A stretch of 64,000 bases of DNA from Sipunculus nudus. Taxonomy: Eukaryota > Annelida > Sipuncula > Golfingiida > Sipunculidae. A model generated the notes under the pieces. The model had not been told where the DNA came from. It saw nothing but the letters and a program-made list of their open reading frames with translations, and did no database searches. Positions 49,201 to 54,774 of the stretch are shown in pieces. Location of the stretch: NCBI GenBank assembly GCA_026874595.1, contig CM049320.1, forward strand, positions 16,194,988-16,258,987. Reading direction: 5' to 3'. A program made the translations under genes and the position numbers. Numbering within the stretch: the first letter of the stretch is position 1; the number at the start of each line of letters is the position of its first letter.

Positions 49201-52200
49201 ATGGCACTTGTTACAAGTGACATTTTCCTTGCTGGGCAACAAGCATCATGACCTATATGCCCTACCTTCCCACAACGGTAGCATTTACAACGAAACTGTT
49301 TGTGACTAGCACAACTGGGGTTACTGGGGGCAGATTTAAACTTAGTCCGGCTCACCTTGTGTACTTCAGCAGTATGGTCAGTGTCCATGGTCTTTATCTG
49401 AAGATCCACGGCCTCCATAGCCCTGGCTATGTCCATAGCTTTAACTAAAGTGACGTCACCCAATTCAAGTAATTTGCGACGGAGTGTACTGGACTTACAC
49501 TTGTCAATGAGTTGGTCACGTACGTCTGTATCCGCTTCCAGAAAATTACAATTTTGTGCCTGCTTACGGAGACGGGCTACGAACTGGTCGACTGTCTCAC
49601 TGTCAGTCTGAGACATAGATCGAAATACATGGCGCTCAAAAGGTTCATTCAGTTTTGACACAAAATGACTGTCTAGCGTGCGTAAAACTATTTCATATTT
49701 ACTTGCCGTGTCCTCTGAAACGCCACGGGCTGGGCCGGGGTCAACCAAGGTGTCATACAGTTCTTGCTCTTCAGGTCCCGCCAGGTGCAATAAAAGAGCA
49801 CACTTCTGTTCATCACTGGTAACTCCTTTAGCCGTTAAATAATACGTGAAACTTTTTTTCCAGCGTTGCCAGCGCGGGGCCAATGTCGAAACATTGCCTT
49901 TACAGTCAAATGGCTTTATACCCGGGAGCTCGACAGGAACAGCGGCCATTGTCTAGATAAATGTCTGACGGAAATCCTCGTCACCACTTTTAAGTATTTG
50001 TATACACCACTTATGTCCGCATTCAAGCACTATCTCTTCAAATACTCTCACTCGAAGCAAACTCAAGAACTACACATTTTAAGCCAGTTTCATCACTTCC
50101 TGTTCTCTGCTTCTACACGCATGCGCCCTCCACCTGGCTTGATATTCAATACAGTTCGGACCAATATAAACATTCACTGCAGATTGGACCAATATATAAC
50201 AACCTTGACCTTTGACCTTGTGACCTCAAAATAATTATGGTTCTTCCCATGTTGGTAGGTGAGCTGTATGTGAAAGATGGAAGGTTTGGGATGAAAATTT
50301 TGGCTAAAAGAATTATTTCTGGGGGGTGCAAACACACCCCATAACTTCGAGAATATAGGTCGCAGTGACCTAATTTCAGGTTTGCAAGGAGATCTTTTTA
50401 GAACCTCTAAGACTGCATAGGGTTCATGGCCCTAGCCCCTACAGTTACGATTTGTGCCCTGCTAACGGCCGGACAGCCTGCCAGACGGATGGATGGACAG
50501 ACAGAAGGACCAAGGACAAAGACCCATCGCTATAGCCCAGCATGACTGAAAGTCAGCTGAGCTAATAAAACCCACATGAATAAGAATCCCCCCCCCAATA
50601 CACAAATCAACAATTCTATTGTATAGCCTCATCACCTGACATCTCATCTACTTAGCCCCTGCCTATACCTTTGAAAGTGGAAATGGCATAGATTGATAAT
50701 GTTAATACACAGGCCTACACAGTAGGCCTAATAAAAATCATTTATTTGGTTTTAAAAGATTTAAATTTATAGTATACAAGATCAGCCATTATATTATCTA
50801 CCAAAATCAAAGAAGAAATCCTATTAGTTTGATATTTCTCGTCTTTTTTTTCAGATTCTGCATGCATATAAATTAATTATACACAGTTATGGACATACAC
50901 CGTGAAGGTAACTATATGGTGGAATCACAAAAATTAATCTCACAAATATGAAGCCAAGCATGTTCACAAGAGTAGTTTTTTTATAAGCATAAATGGAACA
51001 GCTCGCTTTATACAGACCTTGGGTGTAACAGCTACTAGGATTCCCCCAGGCATCACGCAGGGCTGTATTTATGGACTCCAGTACTTCAGGCTCCAATGGC
51101 GTGGTGGCATTATAGTCCAGATACACACTGTAAAAAATAACATCAATCATTACTGTTTAACTGCCTCTGTGGTGTGGAGATCATTTTAGTCCAGATTTAC
51201 ACTACAGAAATAAAAACATAAATGAATCATAATTCGGAACACCCATTTGGGAATCGAACCCATGATGCCCTGATTGCCAGTTGTCTGCTCTACCACTGAT
51301 CTAACAGGGATCCCCAAATCCTCTGTATATCAGCACACTTTAACAAGAAAGAGCAAAAGGTTCATAACTGTTTACTTAGGATAAAGCAACCAGCCAAGGC
51401 TGGTTTTATTTCTTTGCCACACAGTTGCACCAAAAGATGCAAACTTTCCGGGTTTTTTTCTGAGAGCATCACCCATTTCCAATCAACCTGATAACAGTCA
51501 CCAAAGGTCAGGACATACCGCAGGAATTGCCTCATGTCTACTTCTCTGTTTGATTCCTTGACTAGCATAACTGCCATTCTTTGCAGACTTTTTAAGGGGA
51601 GGGGTTTCCTGGAGAATCCTAGCACAAGTGACTTTTTATTGTGAACAAAAGCCCCTGCTAAAAGCACAGGATTGAAATATTGCGATATTTAGTGTCTACC
51701 AGCTCATTACAAAATTATTTATCATACAGAAACGTGGATTTTCCACAGGTGCATCCGGTAATATATAATGTATCGCAATATCAAATATGTTACATTTAAA
51801 ATTTGTTTAAACTCTCTATTCTGGCAAAGGTTATACATTTTCATCTGATGAACTGTGGGCACTGGAGAGTATTTTTCATTTTTGAGTGACTGACCACCAC
51901 TTAAACAATGAGGTATGCTCCTGAAGGGCAGGTGTTTCATGTTTAAAATTTGAGGTGGATGGACAATGCAACACCATGCTCTCATTACAATCCTTAGCTC
52001 TCTATGCCCCCTGTTGATTGATCCCAGAGAACCTTGCCATACAAAGCAACCATTACATGAAAGGATGTCTGGGACAACTGCAGTGTACAACTGTTGCGTG
52101 AAATGTGTAACAATGGGGTATAATCATCATGGTATGTTTCATGTTTACATGTTAATGATGCAGGAATGGATATACATTCCAATGAAACTGAAAATCCCTT

Positions 52201-54460
52201 CACTAACAAAGAATTGGCTAATAATTAGGTTGCATGCAGAGATTTATAAAGTTTAAAGATATAGTATAGGTATAACACCAACCATGTTCTTTTTTCAAAG
52301 ACTTTTATGCTTATGTTATGCAAAGCAGGATAATATAAACATGAAATTTTGGAATTACATATTACAATGCAGTCAAACAGAATAAAATTACCTTTTGTGT
52401 TCCATCTTTTTTTTCAGATTTTCAAGCCTTTATTGGTTCAATATTATTTATCCATCTGAAAACATATATAACAAAACATACGCTGAGTATCATATATGTA
52501 TGCCTGATCCTTCACAATTACAGCTGAAACACTAGATATAATTAAGCATTGTTTAATTTTTCCCATATTATTTTACAAACTACTGCTCTATACCTTCTTG
52601 ACATTGTTAATACATGAGCATACTCATGGTGTGGCTATAAATTGAGGTGTGGCCATAAAATGGGGATCTACAGTAGCCTATAGTCCGTTTCATCTCCTTA
52701 TGTCCACCTGTTTTTTGCTAAGAAAATTTTTATTTGTTACATTTCAAGGGAATTAATTGTAGGGGTAGGCAGAGGATAAAAAAACCTAAATTTTAACAAG
52801 GTAAATAAATCACTACCTTACACCTTATTAATAAGAAACAGAATTATTTGAAAATATGATACATCAGTCTACATTTTACAACATATCACACCTATTTATG
52901 GCAGTCAAGGTCATTGGTCACATGCAAAAACTGCCTCAGCTGCTGATTGGATAATCTCAGGTAAACATTCTAAAAAATCTAACCAGCTAAAACAAAGATT
53001 GCTACTTATGAAGGGACATTTCTGCCAGAGCATGGTGAATTAAGAGACTAAAATGTTGGGAAACATAAATGGCAGATTTATTGTAAAATTCTTAATTGCC
53101 ATATTAGGTTGTCACTTCCACATGTTATTTTCTTGGAAATTTTGAAAAATATAAACTAATGAAAAAAATCATCAACAAAAAGCAGGTGGACAGCCGGTGG
53201 TGAAACGGACTATAGAAGCTGTGAATACGTGCTCCGCATCATGGTACTTGGAAACTTGGGGTTTTCGAGTGAGTCAGAACTGATTAAATTTACAATCTAC
53301 TCATTATTTTTTTTTTATTGAAATTTCACTAAAAAAATTTATTTAGGCACACCTGTTAAAGATTTAGAATAAAGCTGGGCATTATGCTCACATGAATTGT
53401 TTTATTGGAGAAATGATGATTATATATTATATGGGGTATTAAAAGCATGCATATTACTGCTCTACTTTAGTAAACTTTAGTTTCCCCTGCAGAACGTATC
53501 ATTACTACTTTGCTAAACTGGTATATTTGTCTTATTTGAGTCATAATCCCTGACCTTGTGTCATTTTAAATCATTTACTTTAGTATTTCCTGGCACAATG
53601 TACAATGAACAAGCTCATATATAACAATAATTACATTTTAAAATAATACTGTTGTTGTTTTTTAGGTTTTGGTGGCATTTTTTAATTCAATTGAGGATTA
53701 TAAGCCAGTAATAGCCAGTATTTGCCACTTTTAAGTATTGACTGGGCCAGATAAAACCAGCTTTAGCCAGTGGTTAAAGCCAGGGAAAGCTCTAACTGGC
53801 CAACCCTGTGATATTAATTAAAGTTAAAACAAATCAAACCAATATGTTTTATAATTTACCACTGCATGGTTTTCAATTTTGTGATATCTTAATTAATTTG
53901 TTGCTGTATCACGTACATCACCTTAACCCAGTACACATTTGCAAGGATCTATCATTAATCATTTTTTATTGTAATTCCAAATTCCAAAAGATGTATATAC
54001 AAAATAGACAAAGAGTTTTTTATCTGCTTACTCATAGCATTTTTGTAATCATTTTAAATTAAATAAGTGAAAGGCCTATATTGCAATTTATTATAAAACA
54101 ATGATCACTTATGCAAGTTATTGTAAACGAATATCTTAAAATACTTCTTACAGTTATAAAGTATTATTAACAAAATTAATTTTATATAGAGCAAGACTCA
54201 TGTCAGTACTTTCATTAGAAATTATCAACATTTGACTCTGAGGAGTTCCAATAGGCAATATTGATTATTATCATAATCATTTAACATAATATCAGTGCTT
54301 TTGTTGTGGATATCCTGTAATTGAAAAAACTGAAATAATATAATTTAAAATAACTTGTAAAAATTAATTTATCAGCACAACTGGAATTTAACCTTTACCC
54401 CCAACAAAGGAAATAGGAGACATCTCACTGGGCGATATTATCAGTTGATATGTGTTGCAT
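25079..54460 (-). CDS. SCLY: Selenocysteine lyase gene (13 coding exons)
   Basis: A cytosolic PLP enzyme of the NifS/class V aminotransferase family that splits selenocysteine into alanine and selenide for selenium recycling. Coding exons (minus strand, 5' to 3'): 54,429-54,460; 51,018-51,127; 40,787-40,858; 38,442-38,470; 35,159-35,315; 34,453-34,580; 33,820-33,978; 31,837-31,943; 28,177-28,213; 27,273-27,356; 26,930-27,023; 26,048-26,117; 25,079-25,232. All introns are GT-AG and phases agree, giving 1,233 nt and 410 residues; vertebrate enzymes are slightly longer. Visible: [10 protein letters not shown] (12-21), FTSGGTE (75-81), LVHTDAAQ (200-207), PLP lysine in VVGHK (Lys229), catalytic cysteine in ASVGAACHS (Cys355), C-terminal [10 protein letters not shown]. 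The start of [15 protein letters not shown] and the SVGAACHS loop favour selenocysteine lyase over the mitochondrial desulfurase NFS1. Exon 1 is the least certain part. Confidence 0.92.
25233..26047. other. SCLY intron 12
   Basis: Contains a family 3 3'-end fragment in minus orientation (ATATGGGTCATGACGCTCAGCTG at about 25,450-25,472) and a G-tract at about 25,870-25,886. Nothing else recognised. Confidence 0.5.
26048..26117 (-). CDS. SCLY: SCLY exon 12 with the catalytic cysteine
   Basis: Encodes [13 protein letters not shown]. The cysteine (residue 355) is the one that receives selenium in this family. Acceptor TTAACCAG, donor GTCAGT. Confidence 0.93.
26930..27023 (-). CDS. SCLY: SCLY exon 11
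   Basis: Encodes [15 protein letters not shown] and then [16 protein letters not shown]. The RLPNT(C)N motif is shared by cysteine desulfurases and selenocysteine lyases. Donor GTAAGC. Confidence 0.92.
27273..27356 (-). CDS. SCLY: SCLY exon 10
   Basis: Encodes [14 protein letters not shown] and then RDYLERRLN, a helix of the small domain. Acceptor TTTTACAG-type (TATTTACAG), donor GTAAGG. Confidence 0.88.
27357..28176. other. SCLY intron 9
   Basis: AT-rich, single-copy-looking DNA. I see no repeat or gene in it. Confidence 0.5.
28177..28213 (-). CDS. SCLY: SCLY exon 9
   Basis: A 37-bp exon encoding [12 protein letters not shown], completing the RPGTEN motif begun in exon 8. Acceptor TTCTTGTAG, donor GTAAGA. 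Confidence 0.92.
30230..30720 (+). repeat. Dispersed repeat R4, copy 2 (truncated)
   Basis: Shares ATGCCATGGTCACAGTTGGGC, TTAAGGTACTAATTTT, TTAAGGGAGT, GTGCATTATGTTTGGGCCC and TTGATATTAGGCAGTC with the other copies, but lacks their GACGGACAGACGG tail. Confidence 0.65.
30870..31520 (+). repeat. Dispersed repeat R4, copy 3 (complete-looking)
   Basis: Runs from AAACATGCTGTGAAAATTAA through GTGCCATGGTCAAAGTTGGG and TTGATATTAGGCAGTCC to a GACGGACAGACGGACAG tract. It ends GACTATAGCTCAGATGAC and then TCAGCTGAGCTAAAA. The end matches the family 3 5' end read backwards, so R4 and family 3 are related. Confidence 0.75.
31837..31943 (-). CDS. SCLY: SCLY exon 8
   Basis: Encodes [14 protein letters not shown] and then [13 protein letters not shown], the GGGQE..RPGT active-site loop. 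It follows directly on the lysine codon of exon 7. Donor GTAGGT. Confidence 0.93.
31944..33819. other. SCLY intron 7
   Basis: 32,090-32,430 looks like an old repeat (GACCTATTCAAAGTCAAGGTC, GGTCATGACCC). 33,270-33,430 is a GACTTGGACTC-rich low-complexity tract. Otherwise nothing recognised. Confidence 0.45.
33820..33978 (-). CDS. SCLY: SCLY exon 7 with the PLP lysine
   Basis: Encodes [18 protein letters not shown] and ends exactly at VVGHK. Asp203 contacts the pyridine nitrogen and Lys229 forms the Schiff base, by family knowledge. Acceptor ACATTTCAG, donor GTATAC. Confidence 0.95.
34190..34330. repeat. (TC)n microsatellite
   Basis: A near-continuous run of TCTCTC with interruptions, purest at 34,222-34,257. 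It lies in SCLY intron 6. Confidence 0.9.
34453..34580 (-). CDS. SCLY: SCLY exon 6
   Basis: Encodes [15 protein letters not shown] and then [11 protein letters not shown], the conserved NNE(T/I)G box. Acceptor GTGTTTCAG, donor GTAGAT. Confidence 0.94.
35159..35315 (-). CDS. SCLY: SCLY exon 5
   Basis: Encodes [13 protein letters not shown] and then [14 protein letters not shown]. The HFITS..EHDS stretch is typical of the family. Acceptor TTTTTTTCAG, donor GTATTT. Confidence 0.92.
37130..37780 (+). repeat. Dispersed repeat R4, copy 4 (complete-looking)
   Basis: Closely matches copy 3 block by block, with the same GACGGACGGACAG tail and TAGTCAGCTGAGCTAAAA end. It lacks the 'catctaacatta' word present in copy 3 near 31,370. 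Confidence 0.75.
37785..38196 (-). repeat. Helitron-like family 1 fragment
   Basis: On the minus strand it starts with a decayed 5' hairpin (ATCCGCAAAAACAGAGTTTT), then the GGAGAACTCCTCCATAACCA block seen in copies A and C, then core-unit phrases. The GGTGGCGCCACC palindrome is decayed (AGGTGGCATCAGC). No terminal hairpin. Confidence 0.6.
38442..38470 (-). CDS. SCLY: SCLY exon 4, a 29-bp microexon
   Basis: Encodes [10 protein letters not shown], where GGTE helps hold the PLP phosphate. Acceptor TTTTTTGTAG, donor GTAATG. Its 29 bp keep the frame exactly. Confidence 0.9.
38471..40786. other. SCLY intron 3
   Basis: 38,780-39,060 has tRNA-like words (ATGGCTCAGGTGGTGGGG) and could be a SINE remnant. 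39,318-39,340 is (TA)n. 39,770-40,040 is a dispersed repeat with a diverged relative at 55,180-55,370. 40,130-40,230 has two copies of an ATTCCGCATG word. Confidence 0.4.
40787..40858 (-). CDS. SCLY: SCLY exon 3
   Basis: Encodes [20 protein letters not shown], the helix before the cofactor-binding glycines. Acceptor TTTGAACAG, donor GTGACA. The intron before it is 10.2 kb and holds two Helitron-like elements and a Gypsy element. Confidence 0.9.
42068..42508 (-). mobile_element. Helitron-like family 1, copy B (short)
   Basis: On the minus strand it starts near 42,508 with a mutated 5' hairpin (TTTTGCAGATAC arm), has about one core unit with GGTGGCGCCACC (42,306-42,317), and ends in a hairpin GTAGTCG-CTTGT-CGTCTAC, then CCGTATT and CTGG next to T. 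The end corresponds to CTAG in copy C. About 441 bp. Confidence 0.7.
45081..45293 (-). repeat. Gypsy 3' LTR
   Basis: On the minus strand it begins TGTTATATATTGG and ends ATACATAAA. A TATAA-like word lies near the TGTT end. It differs from the other LTR in at least the ATACATAAA / ATACTTAAA position and the GATATGACC / GATTGGACC area. Confidence 0.88.
45772..46173 (-). pseudogene. Gypsy polyprotein C-terminal tail
   Basis: Reads [12 protein letters not shown], then a long acidic linker and the basic end [13 protein letters not shown]. It follows the GPRSYLIRV (GPY/F-type) box of the preceding frame but in another phase, so a small indel lies near 46,170. Confidence 0.7.
46149..47666 (-). CDS. 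Gypsy RNase H and integrase
   Basis: A 505-codon frame. It starts inside RNase H ([34 protein letters not shown], then NADALSRLP). Then come the integrase zinc finger (HEGHMG..CDICQ), the core with HCDFTD, SDNGPQF and NGAAERAVK (D, D, E), and the GPY/F-type end GPRSYLIRV. It lacks the first part of RNase H, lost at the break near 47,650. The catalytic residues are present. Confidence 0.85.
   Translation of the reverse strand: MPPPMISHVLDSGEEKPIAFASRTLTKSEKNYSQIEKEALGIIYGVRKFHKYLYGRQFHLLTDHKPLLKILGPKTGIPSLAAGRMQRWAVILQAYQYTVEYRQSKDHANADALSRLPCEDNLLAMEEEMFFFSGLDELPIKAKDISRLTRRDPVLSKVLHYIQTGWPNHVTDNAVKPYFTRRSELSAEQGCVLWGIRVIIPSGLRQRLLNEIHEGHMGMVASTAVAQGYMWWPGLDSEIETMIKACDICQVVRKAPSVAPVHPWRWPTRVWQRVHCDFTDVGDGGYLFILVDSHSKWLEIEYMKSTTVDKTITVLRDLFARYGLPEELCSDNGPQFIATEFQMFLKQNGVKQTLIPPYHPATNGAAERAVKTVKRALRKGAEREKHGGVKLLLKHRLANFLMQYRNTPHSVTGQTPSELFLKRQICTRFTLLQPNLKKHVQDQQVKQTQQHNRQRVKERVLEPQDTVSVRNFRGNSTKWDLGTVVKPMGPRSYLIRVGCSCVMSI
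47626..48471 (-). CDS. Gypsy reverse transcriptase
   Basis: A 281-codon frame with [48 protein letters not shown] and the DD box, read CRIDDILI. The usual aromatic residue two places before the aspartates is arginine here, which would be expected to impair catalysis. The frame begins after two successive TAA codons (near 48,486-48,491) and ends at LATDASPYD, where a short deletion shifts the frame into RNase H. Confidence 0.85.
   Translation of the reverse strand: MERSDWASPVVCVPKKGGSVRICGDFKVSVNQVLLDNPYPLPDVEDIFATLEEGSVFTKIDLSNAYQQMELTENSKNYMTIHTHRGLYQYQRLAYGIATAPSLFQAMMDQVLQGMEQVKCRIDDILIKTKPEDHVPVVEEVLSRLKKYGIKANKAKCVFQQDSVEYMGYKVDQDGRHPLPEKVAAIVNAPEPRNVQELRSYLGLLNYYGNFIPNLSTLLQPLHELLQSGTAWIWSPGCQAAFDQSKTELLKGHVLVPYNVRQKLILATDASPYDFPCFGFG
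48496..49242 (-). CDS. Gypsy second zinc knuckle and protease
   Basis: Starts in [14 protein letters not shown] (a CX2CX4HX4C knuckle), then an acidic linker, then [14 protein letters not shown], the retropepsin active site, and LMGRDWL, the usual flap-end motif. It ends at TAA TAA before reverse transcriptase. It overlaps the gag frame by 49 nt in another phase and has no ATG at its start. Confidence 0.8.
   Translation of the reverse strand: MLPSKENVTCNKCHKIGHFAVVCHTKTTGQSARPQGANAAKPKYKGPSHARYVETVDQETDSSDSDTVMGMYTVETLGKKGSAMIVSVQINDLDLEMQMDTGASVSIMSKHLCDKQYAHIPLEPTQCTLKTYGKENLPVCGQINVSVTYNGQKAVLPIIIVKSDGPTLMGRDWLQILKLDWHCIFHVHTNQGMSELLQKYSTVFESKLGTVQGFKADIKLREGAQPIFCKARPVPYAIKPQVDKELDR
49194..49949 (-). 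CDS. Gypsy gag
   Basis: 251 codons from ATG 49,949 ([14 protein letters not shown]), 40 bp after the 5' LTR. Capsid-like [33 protein letters not shown] and [20 protein letters not shown], then the first knuckle [15 protein letters not shown]. The spacing after its histidine is one residue too long. The second knuckle lies in the next frame, so a one-base loss inside the knuckles is likelier than a programmed shift. Confidence 0.85.
   Translation of the reverse strand: MAAVPVELPGIKPFDCKGNVSTLAPRWQRWKKSFTYYLTAKGVTSDEQKCALLLHLAGPEEQELYDTLVDPGPARGVSEDTASKYEIVLRTLDSHFVSKLNEPFERHVFRSMSQTDSETVDQFVARLRKQAQNCNFLEADTDVRDQLIDKCKSSTLRRKLLELGDVTLVKAMDIARAMEAVDLQIKTMDTDHTAEVHKVSRTKFKSAPSNPSCASHKQFRCKCYRCGKVGHIGHDACCPARKMSLVTSAIK
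49989..50201 (-). repeat. Gypsy 5' LTR
   Basis: On the minus strand TGTTATATATTGG to ATACTTAAA. It borders family 3 sequence at 50,202, which continues the block interrupted at 45,080. Confidence 0.88.
51018..51127 (-). CDS. SCLY: SCLY exon 2
   Basis: Encodes [15 protein letters not shown] and then [10 protein letters not shown], the conserved N-terminal segment. Acceptor TTTTTTACAG, donor GTCTGT. Confidence 0.93.
51237..51316 (-). ncRNA. tRNA-like sequence (pseudo-tRNA or SINE head)
   Basis: On the minus strand there is an A-box TAGATCAGTGG (51,293-51,303) and a perfect B-box GGTTCGATTCC (51,250-51,260), at normal tRNA spacing. The T arm folds (TGGG-TTCGATT-CCCA). The anticodon stem and acceptor stem do not pair well, so I doubt a working tRNA. 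Confidence 0.45.
52681..53212. mobile_element. MITE with TA target duplication
   Basis: Ends are inverted repeats. The left reads TAGTCCGTTTCATCTCC..TGTCCACCTG; the right, reverse-complemented, reads TAGTCCGTTTCACCACC..TGTCCACCTG. TA flanks both sides, so a Tc1/mariner-type non-autonomous element is the simplest reading. About 530 bp, no coding frame. A diverged relative lies at 62,470-62,965. Confidence 0.75.
54429..54460 (-). CDS. SCLY: SCLY coding exon 1 (predicted)
   Basis: Encodes [10 protein letters not shown] plus two bases of His. It was chosen because it has an ATG, a GTGAGA donor and the exact phase needed for exon 2. The sequence is not conserved enough to confirm it. Confidence 0.55.
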
Positions 54461-54737
54461 CCTGAGTCGATTTGGAATCGGGCTCAAATTGGAGTTGTCA
54501 ATTTCGGTCAGTTTGTAAAATCTATGAGTGCCGATTTGGTGTTCGGCCGAGATAGTAGGAGGACAAGCTTTTTCTCGTCAACATTGGATTGTGTCGCTTC
54601 CCGGAAGAAAGCGAGTGTTGTCATGTGGTTTTCCCAGTGGTAGTGAGTGCGAAAATTTCGCAACAATAAAAAATCAAGGCGTCATTCTTCATATCAGAGA
54701 TCCCGGAATTTCGTCACTTTTTGCCATCAGGGTGGTT
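54461..54737. promoter_or_regulatory. Shared SCLY/PAIP1 bidirectional promoter region
   Basis: 277 bp separate the two predicted start codons, which point away from each other. The segment is richer in CpG than the surrounding introns. It must hold both 5' UTRs and most of the core promoters if both starts are right. No TATA box was identified. Confidence 0.55.
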
Positions 54738-54774
54738 ATGGCGTCAAGCTCGCCACCAAAGCCGGACACACAAG
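54738..54774 (+). CDS. PAIP1: PAIP1 exon 1
   Basis: Start ATG with G at +4. Two donors fit the phase: CAAG|GTAGCA (ends 54,774) and TCAG|GTACCG (ends 54,786, adding GSSS). Choosing needs transcript data. Confidence 0.7.

Larger units (their letters stand above)
45081..50201 (-). mobile_element. Ty3/Gypsy retrotransposon with two LTRs
   Basis: 5,121 bp. Two 213-bp LTRs (45,081-45,293 and 49,989-50,201) differ at only a few bases, so insertion is fairly recent. The 5-bp target duplication is AAGGT on the minus strand (plus ACCTT at 45,076-45,080 and 50,202-50,206). Just inside the 5' LTR the minus strand reads AGTGGTGACGAGGATTT, the usual primer-binding/leader area. The order gag, protease, reverse transcriptase, RNase H, integrase marks Ty3/Gypsy. 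Gag and integrase style suggests a Mag-like lineage, not proven. Several breaks make this copy defective. Confidence 0.92.
43002..50566 (-). mobile_element. Helitron-like family 3, left copy (split by Gypsy)
   Basis: On the minus strand the 5' end has GCTCAGCTG (plus-strand CAGCTGAGC at 50,554-50,562) and the 3' end has CAGCTGAGC (43,025-43,033) followed by the palindrome TGACCCATGGGTCA (43,007-43,020). Inside are repeats of TGACCTTTGACC-type blocks at 44,330-45,080 and 50,203-50,230. A Gypsy element (45,081-50,201) sits in the middle. Without it and its target copy the element is about 2.44 kb, matching the right copy at 56,207-59,966. It lies in SCLY intron 2. Confidence 0.75.
51128..54428. 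other. SCLY intron 1
   Basis: Contains a tRNA-like sequence (51,237-51,316) and a TA-flanked MITE (52,681-53,212). 53,695-53,800 repeats the word AGCCAGT. A 101-codon frame at 51,362-51,667 on the minus strand resembles nothing known to me. Confidence 0.5.

Noticed and set aside
51362-51667. 101-codon minus-strand frame in SCLY intron 1
   Set aside because: No recognised family, no matching splice phase with SCLY exons and no promoter context. It may be chance or an old repeat.
25079-54460. Mitochondrial cysteine desulfurase NFS1 as the identity of the minus-strand gene
   Set aside because: The N-terminal [15 protein letters not shown] and the SVGAACHS active-site loop fit selenocysteine lyase better, and no mitochondrial leader is visible in the predicted exon 1.
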